Source: Stomatobaculum sp. (GTDB taxonomy: Bacteria; Bacillota_A; Clostridia; Lachnospirales; Lachnospiraceae). From it: a DNA stretch of 15,509 bases. Under the pieces are notes generated by a model. That model did no database searches, was not told where the DNA came from, and saw nothing but the letters and a program-made list of their open reading frames with translations. Position numbers and translations under genes: made by a program. Within the stretch, counting starts at the first letter, position 1, and each line of letters starts with the position of its first letter. Where the stretch lies: positions 1 to 15,509 of the forward strand of contig JAFSYO010000184.1 of NCBI GenBank assembly GCA_017449925.1. Direction: 5' to 3'. Below are positions 8,404 to 13,617 of this stretch, in pieces.

Positions 8404-9315
8404 ATGCTGGATATTTGTCTTCTCGGGACCGGCGGCATGATGCCGCTTCCTTACCGCTGGCTCACCTCCATGATGGCCCGCTGCGAGGGTTCCGCGCTCC
8501 TGATCGACTGCGGGGAAGGGACCCAGATCGCTCTCCGGAAAAAGGGATGGAGCCCTAAGCCCATTGACGTGATCTGCTTTACCCATTTTCACGCGGACCA
8601 TATCAGCGGCCTTCCGGGACTTCTTCTTACCATGGGAAATGCAGAGCGCACGGAACCTCTGCTTCTGGTGGGACCGCGGGGACTGGAGCGCGTGGCAGGA
8701 GCCCTCAGGGTCATTGCCCCGGAACTGCCCTTTCCCGTGAAGTACCTGGAGCTTACAGAAGCCAGGGAACAGCACAAGCTGGGACCCTATGTCCTGGACG
8801 CCTTCCGGGTGAACCACAACGTAGTGTGCTACGGGTACCGGATCACCATCCCGCGGGGCGGGAAATTCGACGCTGAGCGGGCGAAGGCCCAGAACATCCC
8901 CCTGAAGCTGTGGAATCCGCTGCAGAAGGGACAGACGGTGACCGAAAACGGAATCACCTACACCCCGGACATGGTCCTGGGGGAAAAACGCCGGGGGATC
9001 AGCGTGGTCTACGCCACGGACACCCGGCCAGTGCCGGTGATCGCGGAATATGCCGAAGGCGCGGATCTGTTCATCTGCGAGGGCATGTACGGCGAGCCCG
9101 ATAAACTGGGAAAAGCCCGGGAGAATAAACACATGACCATGTACGAGGCGGCGGAGCTCGGGAAAAAGGCGCAGCCCAGGGAGATGTGGCTCACACATTA
9201 CAGCCCGTCCCTGAACCACCCGGAAGAATACCTGGAGGAAGCGAAGAAGATCTTCTCCATCGTTAAGACTGCCCGGGACGGCTGGACGGCAGAGCTCCGG
9301 TTCGACGAAGATTAA
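8404..9315 (+). CDS. rnz: RNase Z-like metallo-beta-lactamase-fold hydrolase
   Basis: RNase Z cuts precursor tRNAs after the discriminator base so that CCA can be added. The product is 303 residues, the length of short-form RNase Z. Zinc-site motifs are present in order: THFHADHISGLPG (His61, His63, Asp65, His66), His138 in VNHNVVCYGYR, Asp206 in ATDTRP, His243 in KHMT and His265 in LTHYSP. The N-terminal GTGGMMP and the RGGKFDAERAKAQNIP segment align with the family. The exosite region that usually reads like GPxYGxLKxG is instead LKLWNPLQKG (residues 167-176), so substrate handling may differ. AAAGGA at 8392-8397 supports the start. The nearby tRNA-Ser lacks an encoded CCA, which is consistent with a need for this activity. 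Confidence 0.85.
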   Translation: MLDICLLGTGGMMPLPYRWLTSMMARCEGSALLIDCGEGTQIALRKKGWSPKPIDVICFTHFHADHISGLPGLLLTMGNAERTEPLLLVGPRGLERVAGALRVIAPELPFPVKYLELTEAREQHKLGPYVLDAFRVNHNVVCYGYRITIPRGGKFDAERAKAQNIPLKLWNPLQKGQTVTENGITYTPDMVLGEKRRGISVVYATDTRPVPVIAEYAEGADLFICEGMYGEPDKLGKARENKHMTMYEAAELGKKAQPREMWLTHYSPSLNHPEEYLEEAKKIFSIVKTARDGWTAELRFDED

Positions 9316-9346
9316 TAGAGTTAGCAGTAAAAGGAGGCAGTGAAGT

Positions 9347-10378
9347 ATGTCCGGTAAGGATAAGGACATCTGTATACTGGCGATCGAAAGCTCCTGCGAC
9401 GAAACAGCAGCAGCGGTGGTGAAGGACGGAAGAGAAGTTCTGTCAAACATCATTTACTCGCAGATCGCCACCCACACCATGTACGGCGGGGTGGTGCCGG
9501 AGATCGCTTCAAGAAAACACATCGAAAAAATCAACCAGGTCGTGGAATCGGCCCTGAAGGAAGCAGATATGACCCTGGACGAGGTGGACGCAGTAGGCGT
9601 CACCTACGGTCCCGGACTGGTCGGACCGCTGCTGATCGGCGTATCGGCCGCGAAAGCCCTCGCCTGGGCGGCGGAAAAGCCGCTGATCGGGGTGAATCAC
9701 ATCGAGGGCCATGTGGCCGCGAACTTTATCGCCAGTCCGGAGCTGGAACCGCCCTTCATCTGTTTGATCGTTTCCGGCGGACACACCCACCTGGTAGTGG
9801 TGGAGGATTACGGGACCTTCCGTATCCTAGGGCGCAGCAGGGACGATGCCGCCGGCGAAGCCTTTGACAAGGTGGCCCGGAGCGTGGGCCTGGGGTATCC
9901 CGGCGGGCCGAAGATCGACGCGAAGGCAAAGGAAGGAAACCCGGAAGCGATCGTGTTCCCCCAGGCGAAGGTCCGGGAATCGGCCTATGATTTCAGCTTC
10001 AGCGGCTTGAAGAGCGCGGTGCTGAACTATCAGAACCATGCGAGGATGACAGGGGAAGAGATCAATGTGGCGGACCTGGTCGCTTCTTTCCAGAAGGCTG
10101 TGGTGGACGTGCTGGTGGAGCACACGGTGACAGCAGCGAAGGAACTAGGTTTCAGCCGGGCCGCCATGGCCGGCGGCGTAGCCTCCAACTCGGCTCTCCG
10201 GGACGCCATGAAGACCCGCTGCGAGCGCGAGGACATCACTCTCTTTTATCCGCCGCCCGGTCTCTGCACCGACAATGCGGCCATGATCGGATCGGCCGCT
10301 TACTATGAGTATCGGGCAGGACACCGCAGCGGATGGGACCTGAACGCGGTCCCGGGACTGAAGCTGGGAGAGCGGTAA
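9347..10378 (+). CDS. tsaD: tRNA N6-adenosine threonylcarbamoyltransferase TsaD
   Basis: TsaD transfers the threonylcarbamoyl group to adenosine 37 of ANN-decoding tRNAs. The product is 343 residues, normal for the family. It begins [17 protein letters not shown], the ASKHA nucleotide-binding strand; the metal-binding HxxxH is His118-Ile-Glu-Gly-His122; further family motifs are [50 protein letters not shown] and CTDNAAMIG with the conserved Asp metal ligand. AAGGAGG (9331-9337) lies 9 bases before the ATG. It acts with the TsaB and TsaE encoded upstream. Confidence 0.97.
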   Translation: MSGKDKDICILAIESSCDETAAAVVKDGREVLSNIIYSQIATHTMYGGVVPEIASRKHIEKINQVVESALKEADMTLDEVDAVGVTYGPGLVGPLLIGVSAAKALAWAAEKPLIGVNHIEGHVAANFIASPELEPPFICLIVSGGHTHLVVVEDYGTFRILGRSRDDAAGEAFDKVARSVGLGYPGGPKIDAKAKEGNPEAIVFPQAKVRESAYDFSFSGLKSAVLNYQNHARMTGEEINVADLVASFQKAVVDVLVEHTVTAAKELGFSRAAMAGGVASNSALRDAMKTRCEREDITLFYPPPGLCTDNAAMIGSAAYYEYRAGHRSGWDLNAVPGLKLGER

Positions 10379-10420
10379 AAAAGAACCCGGTCCGGAAAGC
10401 CGAAGGGCGGCGGGACCGGG
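10374..10420 (-). terminator. Terminator-like hairpin facing backwards between tsaD and ispD
   Basis: A perfect 8-bp GC-rich stem, CCCGGTCC (10386-10393) with GGACCGGG (10413-10420), encloses 19 bases that can fold further (GCC 10399-10401 with GGC 10406-10408). Read on the - strand, the inner loop contains a C-TTCG-G tetraloop and the stem is followed at once by TTCTTTTTT, the layout of an intrinsic terminator. On the + strand it has no T-tract and would at most be an RNA-stabilising or processing element after tsaD. No - strand gene is evident upstream other than the distant tRNA-Ser. Confidence 0.5.
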
Positions 10421-10454
10421 GGAGCAAGAAAGAATCGGAAAGGAGAATGCGGAG

Positions 10455-11162
10455 ATGACAGGAAAGCTTGCCGGCATCATCCTCGCCGGCGGCAGAGGGA
10501 GCCGCATGGGAACTGAGGTCCCGAAACAGTTCCTGGAGATCGCGGGACAGCCGATGATCTGGCACACTCTCCGGGCCTTCGAGGACAGCATTGCCGAAGA
10601 ACTGGTGCTGGTGGCGCCGGAGGACGGCACGGAGTACTGCCGGAAGGAGATCGTGGAAAAATACGGATTCCAAAAGGTGCGGCACATCGTGGAAGGCGGC
10701 GCGGAGAGATACGATTCCGTGTACGCAGGCCTGCTGGCCCTTAAGGATTCCGGCTGCTCCCTGGTCGCCGTCCAGGACGGAGCGCGCTGCATGGTGACGC
10801 CGGACATTATCTGCCGTTCCTATGAAGCCGCAGAGCAGTATGGGGCCTGCGTCATCGCCGTTCCTTCCAAGGACACCATGAAGATGGCGGACGAGGACGG
10901 CTTCGCCGCGGAGACCCTGCCGAGACAGCGGCTCTGGACCATCCAGACACCCCAGACCTTCCGCTATGACCTCTGCCTCAGAGCCTACAGCACCATGATG
11001 TCGTCCCCCGAAACAAAAGCCGGGGTCACGGATGACGCCATGGTGGTGGAGCACTTTACGGACACAAAGGTGAAGCTGGTCATGGGAGATTACCGGAATA
11101 TCAAGGTGACGACAAAAGAAGACCTGGCAGCGGCGGAAGCGTATCTGGCTGAGAAAAACTGA
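10455..11162 (+). CDS. ispD: 2-C-methyl-D-erythritol 4-phosphate cytidylyltransferase
   Basis: IspD transfers CMP from CTP to 2-C-methyl-D-erythritol 4-phosphate, the third step of the MEP (non-mevalonate) isoprenoid pathway. The product is 235 residues, normal length. The nucleotide-binding motif ILAGGRGSRMG is at residues 9-19 with the catalytic lysine in PKQF (Lys24). Also present are VQDGAR, the RxxxWxxQTPQ-type segment RQRLWTIQTPQTF, and TDDAMVVE, all characteristic. A ribosome binding site AAAGGAG lies about 9 bases upstream. No ispF follows, unlike the ispDF pairing in many bacteria. It is the last + strand gene before a terminator and the convergent tRNA. Confidence 0.95.
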   Translation: MTGKLAGIILAGGRGSRMGTEVPKQFLEIAGQPMIWHTLRAFEDSIAEELVLVAPEDGTEYCRKEIVEKYGFQKVRHIVEGGAERYDSVYAGLLALKDSGCSLVAVQDGARCMVTPDIICRSYEAAEQYGACVIAVPSKDTMKMADEDGFAAETLPRQRLWTIQTPQTFRYDLCLRAYSTMMSSPETKAGVTDDAMVVEHFTDTKVKLVMGDYRNIKVTTKEDLAAAEAYLAEKN

Positions 11163-11214
11163 GCCGGGATAAGTATTTCCGTTTAAGATGAGTCATAATA
11201 TGTATAAATCGAAG

Positions 11215-11245
11215 CGTCGAGGGCACAATGCTCCCGGCGTTTTTT
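11215..11245 (+). terminator. Intrinsic terminator after ispD
   Basis: CGTCGAGGGC (11215-11224) pairs imperfectly with GCTCCCGGCG (11230-11239), using G-U wobbles and one mismatch, around a 5-base loop. Six T residues follow (11240-11245). It lies 52 bases after the ispD stop and ends the + strand operon ahead of the convergent tRNA. The bases between the stop and the stem are AT-rich with no other clear feature. Confidence 0.75.
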
Positions 11246-11257
11246 GTGTTATAATTT

Positions 11258-11304
11258 GCTAATAAAAGACCGCATGATTACTGGATCCTCCAGCACTCAT
11301 GCGG
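11258..11304 (-). terminator. Intrinsic terminator of tRNA-Ser
   Basis: A long hairpin has outer arms CCGCATGA (11270-11277) and TCATGCGG (11297-11304), a 3x3 internal loop, and inner arms CTGGA (11281-11285) and TCCAG (11289-11293) around TCC. Read on the - strand the stem is followed by TCTTTTATTAG. It begins 13 bases beyond the tRNA 3' end, which is the expected place for the tRNA terminator. It is separate from the ispD terminator, so the two convergent units each have their own. Confidence 0.75.
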
Positions 11305-11317
11305 ATGTTCATGAAAG

Positions 11318-11403
11318 CGGAGTGGATGGGATTCGAACCCATGCGCCCGTGAAGGCAAACGGTTTTCAAGACCGCCTCGTTATGACCGCTTCGATACCAC
11401 TCC
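11318..11403 (-). tRNA. tRNA-Ser (anticodon UGA)
   Basis: The reverse complement folds into a full class II tRNA of 86 bases including the discriminator. The acceptor arms are GGAGTGG and CCACTCC; the anticodon stem GCGGT/ACCGT (one G-U pair) holds the loop CTTGAAA, giving anticodon TGA, which decodes UCA and other UCN serine codons. A long variable arm (GCC..GGC type) is present, as expected for serine, and the T arm is ATGGG-TTCGAAT-CCCAT. The discriminator base is G, typical of tRNA-Ser. CCA is not encoded: the genomic sequence after the discriminator reads CTTT. Maturation therefore needs 3' trimming and CCA addition. It is the only - strand gene in the window. Confidence 0.95.
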
Positions 11404-11422
11404 AGATCAATACCAATGAATG

Positions 11423-11451
11423 ATTTTATCGGAGGCAGGGCGGTTTGTCAA
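11423..11451 (-). promoter_or_regulatory. Sigma-A promoter of tRNA-Ser
   Basis: On the - strand a perfect -35 box TTGACA (11446-11451) and a -10 box TAAAAT (11423-11428, 5 of 6) are separated by exactly 17 bases. The predicted start, near 11416, leaves a leader of only about 12 bases before the tRNA 5' end at 11403. The promoter sits in the leader region of the oppositely oriented ferredoxin gene, so the two transcription units are divergent and closely packed. Confidence 0.85.
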
Positions 11452-11477
11452 TCAGTATCATCAGCATCATCAGTTTC

Positions 11478-11484
11478 AGGAGGG
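11478..11484 (+). promoter_or_regulatory. Ribosome binding site that fixes the ferredoxin start
   Basis: AGGAGGG (11478-11484) lies 3 to 4 bases before ATG 11488. A longer frame from ATG 11416 would run through the tRNA promoter and add 24 low-complexity residues rich in Ser and Val, so the ATG at 11488 is preferred. No clear + strand promoter is visible between the tRNA and this site. The short stretch 11452-11472 contains a degenerate ATCATCAG tandem repeat. Confidence 0.7.
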
Positions 11485-11487
11485 AAA

Positions 11488-11694
11488 ATGGCTTCAAAAC
11501 GTTACGCTGTCGTCGACCAGAGCCGCTGCGTGTCCTGCGGGGCATGTACAAAGGAGTGTCCAAAAGGCGCGATCACGGTCTGGAAGGGCTGCTGGGCCGC
11601 TGTGGACACGGAGGCTTGTGTGGGCTGCGGGAAATGTTCCAGGATCTGCCCTGCAGATGTGATCTCCATGAAGGCAAGGGAGGTGACCGCGTGA
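11488..11694 (+). CDS. Small 2x[4Fe-4S] ferredoxin
   Basis: This is a 68-residue cytoplasmic electron carrier of the bacterial dicluster ferredoxin type. Two full cluster-binding motifs are present: CVSCGACTKECPKGAI and CVGCGKCSRICPADVI, each CxxCxxCxxxCP. Between them is a short hydrophobic linker with two tryptophans (WKGCWAA) and one extra cysteine. The stop codon overlaps the GTG start of the following membrane Fe-S protein (GTGA at 11691-11694), so the two are coupled and probably work together, the ferredoxin passing electrons to or from the membrane protein. The redox partner and final electron acceptor are unknown. Confidence 0.9.
   Translation: MASKRYAVVDQSRCVSCGACTKECPKGAITVWKGCWAAVDTEACVGCGKCSRICPADVISMKAREVTA
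11679..11686 (+). promoter_or_regulatory. Perfect Shine-Dalgarno sequence for the membrane Fe-S protein
   Basis: GGAGGTGA, fully complementary to the 16S rRNA tail, ends 4 bases before GTG 11691, inside the end of the ferredoxin gene. It decides for this GTG start: in-frame starts further upstream would translate the ferredoxin DNA in the wrong frame. Confidence 0.8.
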
Positions 11695-12275
11695 AAAGAA
11701 AAAGGCACTGGTACGACTACATCTGGATCTGGAGCATCATCTATTTCGCCCTTGGCTTTTTTAACATCCTTTTCGCCTGGCTGGGAATGCTTGATTTTCT
11801 GGTTCCCCTCCTCATCGCAATTATCGGCGGCAATAAATGGTTCTGCAACAACCTCTGCGGAAGAGGACAGCTCTTTACTTTTCTCGGCGGAAAATGCCGC
11901 CTGTCCCGGAACCGTCCGGCGCCGGCCTGGATCTCCTCGAAGACATTCCGCTATGGCTTCCTGGTATTTTTTCTCGCCATGTTCGGGAACATTGTGTTCC
12001 AGACCTGGCTCGTGTTCTCCGGCGAGGAGTCGCTGCGGCAGGCCATCAAACTCTTCTGGACCTTCCGCATACCGTGGAACTGGGCCTATACTCCGGGTCT
12101 GGTGCCGGACTGGGTCGCCCAGTACAGCTTTGGCTTTTACAGCCTGATGCTGACTTCCGCCCTGATCGGCCTGATCATGATGGCGTTGTTCCGCCCCCGC
12201 ACCTGGTGCAGCTTCTGCCCTATGGGAACCATGACCCAGAGCATCTGCAAACTGAAGCAGGGAAAGAAGCTGTGA
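11691..12275 (+). CDS. Membrane 4Fe-4S-binding protein (NapH/NosR C-terminal-like)
   Basis: The product is 194 residues with about four to five predicted membrane segments and many tryptophans. It has a basic N-terminus (VKRKRHW) followed by the first helix. Two cysteine clusters face the same side by the inside-positive rule: CNNLCGRGQ (Cys52, Cys56) with Cys69 nearby, and CSFCPMGTMTQSIC (Cys173, Cys176, Cys186). This layout resembles the Fer4_5-type polyferredoxin membrane domain of NapH, CcoG and the NosR/NirI C-terminus, but the first cluster is C-x3-C-GRGQ rather than C-x2-C-x3-CP. It lacks a full ferredoxin domain of its own; the coupled upstream ferredoxin may supply it. The likely role is electron transfer at the membrane; the partner is not identifiable here. 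Confidence 0.75.
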   Translation: MKRKRHWYDYIWIWSIIYFALGFFNILFAWLGMLDFLVPLLIAIIGGNKWFCNNLCGRGQLFTFLGGKCRLSRNRPAPAWISSKTFRYGFLVFFLAMFGNIVFQTWLVFSGEESLRQAIKLFWTFRIPWNWAYTPGLVPDWVAQYSFGFYSLMLTSALIGLIMMALFRPRTWCSFCPMGTMTQSICKLKQGKKL

Positions 12276-12312
12276 TAAAGTTATTTAGTTATATGCAGAA
12301 TATAATATAAAA

Positions 12313-12328
12313 ATGTATATTTATACAT
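12313..12328. repeat. AT-rich palindrome upstream of the TAXI promoter
   Basis: ATGTAT (12313-12318) and ATACAT (12323-12328) form an inverted repeat around ATTT; adding the A-T pair at 12319/12322 gives a 7-bp arm. It sits 11 bases upstream of the -35 box of the next gene in a strongly AT-rich stretch, so it could be an operator or an UP-like element. It has no T-tract and is a poor terminator for the preceding gene; I see no better terminator after 12275. Confidence 0.4.
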
Positions 12329-12339
12329 AACTGGACACA

Positions 12340-12368
12340 TTGACATAAACTTGCTGAAATACTACAAT
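12340..12368 (+). promoter_or_regulatory. Sigma-A promoter of the TAXI-TRAP operon
   Basis: TTGACA (12340-12345, perfect) and TACAAT (12363-12368, 5 of 6) are separated by exactly 17 bases. The predicted start is near 12375, giving a leader of about 73 bases. The sequence is AT-rich upstream, unlike the rest of the window, as expected for a strong promoter region. Confidence 0.85.
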
Positions 12369-12373
12369 GTAAA

Positions 12374-12414
12374 CAACAGCCATTTGTGTTTTTTGCAAGG
12401 TACTGTTGGTTTTT
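12374..12414 (+). promoter_or_regulatory. Stem-loop at the 5' end of the TAXI leader
   Basis: CAACAG (12374-12379) pairs with CTGTTG (12403-12408); inside, CC/GG (12380-12381, 12399-12400) and TTG/CAA (12384-12386, 12396-12398) extend the stem around a T-rich loop. The stem begins almost at the predicted transcription start and is followed by TTTTT (12410-12414). It may be a 5'-terminal RNA-stabilising hairpin or a weak attenuator. No known riboswitch class is recognisable. Confidence 0.4.
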
Positions 12415-12447
12415 CACAGATTCATAAAGGAAGGGAGAGTATTAAGC

Positions 12448-13509
12448 ATGAAAAAAGTTTTGTCACTTGTTCTGACCCTCTGCATGATTTCTTTGCTTAC
12501 CGCCTGCGGAGGCGGCGGAAGCACCACGACCACTGCGGCAGCGGCTCCGGCAGCTGAGACCACCGCAGCGGCAGCGGCAGCGGAGACCACGGCGGCTCCG
12601 GCAGCTGAGAAGCCTGCCCGCGGCAACGTCATCTGGACCTTCGGCACGGCCGACACCGGCGGATCCATGTATCCCGCAGGCGCGGCAGTTTCCCAGTGCT
12701 GGACCAACAACGTCCAGGGCATGAAGTGCAACACCCAGACATCCACCGGTTCTTTCCAGAACGTGCAGGATGTCGCCAGCGGCGAAGTTGATGTTGCGGT
12801 CGCGACTGCAGACGTCGTCCTGAACGGCTACAACGGCACCGGCAAGTTCGCTGATATCGGCGCTCTCGACAACATCTGTGTTATCGGTGCGGTCTATACC
12901 TCCGTTCTTTCCGGCGTGGCTCTGAAGTCCAGCGGCTTCAAGTACATCAACGAGCTTAAGGGCAAGCGTGTAGCTATCGGCCCGGCTTCCTCAGCAACCG
13001 AGAATGCTTCTCTTGCAGCGTTCGACGTTATGGGCATTTCCAAGGACAACACCAGCCTTGAGAACCTGGGTCTCGGTGACGGCGCTGACGCTGTCGGCGA
13101 CGGCATCCTGGATGCGGCCTTCGGTTTCGCAGGACTGCCGATCGGCGGCCAGCTGAACCTCGCTGCTACCAAGGACATCGATGTCCTCGACATCACCGAC
13201 GAGGAGCTGGAGAAGATCCTCGCGAACAACGCGGCTTACATCAAGACCAAGATCCCGGCCGGCACCTACACCGGTGTGGATTATGACACCCAGACCTTCG
13301 GCGTGAAGTGCCTGATCATCGTCCAGAAGGATGCTGACGAAGATCTGATCTACGACCTCTGCAAGGCGATGAATGAAGGCGCGGCCGATATGGCAGCCGG
13401 AAACGCTCTGCTGAAGGATATGACGGATCCTTCGTTCCTGTGCACGCAGATGCCCATCCCGTTGCATCCGGGCGCCGAGAAATACTTCAAAGAGATCGGT
13501 GCTATGTAA
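12448..13509 (+). CDS. TAXI-family TRAP transporter substrate-binding lipoprotein
   Basis: This is the extracytoplasmic solute receptor of a TRAP transporter, 353 residues, anchored as a lipoprotein. The signal peptide MKKVLSLVLTLCMISLLTAC has lipobox LTAC with the lipidated Cys20. Residues 21-58 are a low-complexity Gly then Ala/Thr/Glu linker. The mature domain begins VIWTFGTADTGGSMYPAGAAV, the TAXI counterpart of the GTGSTGGTYYPxG motif, and continues with SGEVDVAVATADV, LKGKRVAIGPASSATEN and the C-terminal PLHPGAEKYFKE, all typical. ATG 12448 is chosen because the lipoprotein signal starts there, and AAGGGAG precedes it; an upstream in-frame ATG at 12406 lies inside the leader stem-loop. 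The partner permease follows. The ligand is unknown; small organic acids are usual for TRAP systems. Confidence 0.92.
   Translation: MKKVLSLVLTLCMISLLTACGGGGSTTTTAAAAPAAETTAAAAAAETTAAPAAEKPARGNVIWTFGTADTGGSMYPAGAAVSQCWTNNVQGMKCNTQTSTGSFQNVQDVASGEVDVAVATADVVLNGYNGTGKFADIGALDNICVIGAVYTSVLSGVALKSSGFKYINELKGKRVAIGPASSATENASLAAFDVMGISKDNTSLENLGLGDGADAVGDGILDAAFGFAGLPIGGQLNLAATKDIDVLDITDEELEKILANNAAYIKTKIPAGTYTGVDYDTQTFGVKCLIIVQKDADEDLIYDLCKAMNEGAADMAAGNALLKDMTDPSFLCTQMPIPLHPGAEKYFKEIGAM
12541..12610 (+). repeat. In-frame direct repeat in the lipoprotein linker
   Basis: A 19-base sequence encoding Ala-Ala-Pro-Ala-Ala-Glu occurs perfectly at 12541-12559 and again at 12592-12610, offset by 51 bases (17 codons). 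It makes up much of the Ala/Thr linker, which could lengthen or shorten by recombination or slippage without a frameshift. Confidence 0.8.
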
Positions 13510-13510
13510 T

Positions 13511-13557
13511 TCAGAAACCGGGACCGGAGCTGGTCTGCCAGCTCCGGTCTTTTCTGA
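13511..13557 (+). terminator. Strong stem-loop between binding protein and permease
   Basis: GACCGGAGCTGG (13522-13533) pairs perfectly with CCAGCTCCGGTC (13538-13549) around a TCTG loop, followed by TTTT and then CTGATT. Outer arms TCAGAAA (13511-13517) and TTTCTGA (13551-13557) also pair, so the full hairpin is usable on both strands. It begins 2 bases after the lipoprotein stop. In binding-protein operons such elements commonly act as a leaky terminator or 3' stabiliser that keeps the receptor mRNA more abundant than the permease mRNA. Confidence 0.85.
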
Positions 13558-13617
13558 TTGATGCACATGAAGACAAGACATCCGGCCGGACATTCCGGGG
13601 GGGAAAGGAAGTCATTT

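Noticed and set aside
8050..9453. 467-codon open frame on the - strand across rimI and the RNase Z gene
   Set aside because: It spans two well-supported + strand genes, has no family motif or ribosome binding site, and fits the shadow-frame pattern.
11163..11245. Small RNA between ispD and the tRNA (AT-rich stretch then hairpin and T-run)
   Set aside because: No convincing -35/-10 pair precedes the hairpin, and a terminator for ispD explains it fully.
11318..11403. tRNA-Ser as an attachment site for an integrated element
   Set aside because: No integrase, direct repeat of the tRNA 3' end or foreign-looking block is seen on its 3' side, where ispD ends normally.
11445..11690. N-terminal 82-residue extension of the membrane Fe-S protein
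   Set aside because: This stretch is the ferredoxin gene read in another frame. The perfect GGAGGTGA before GTG 11691 and the following hydrophobic start mark the true N-terminus.
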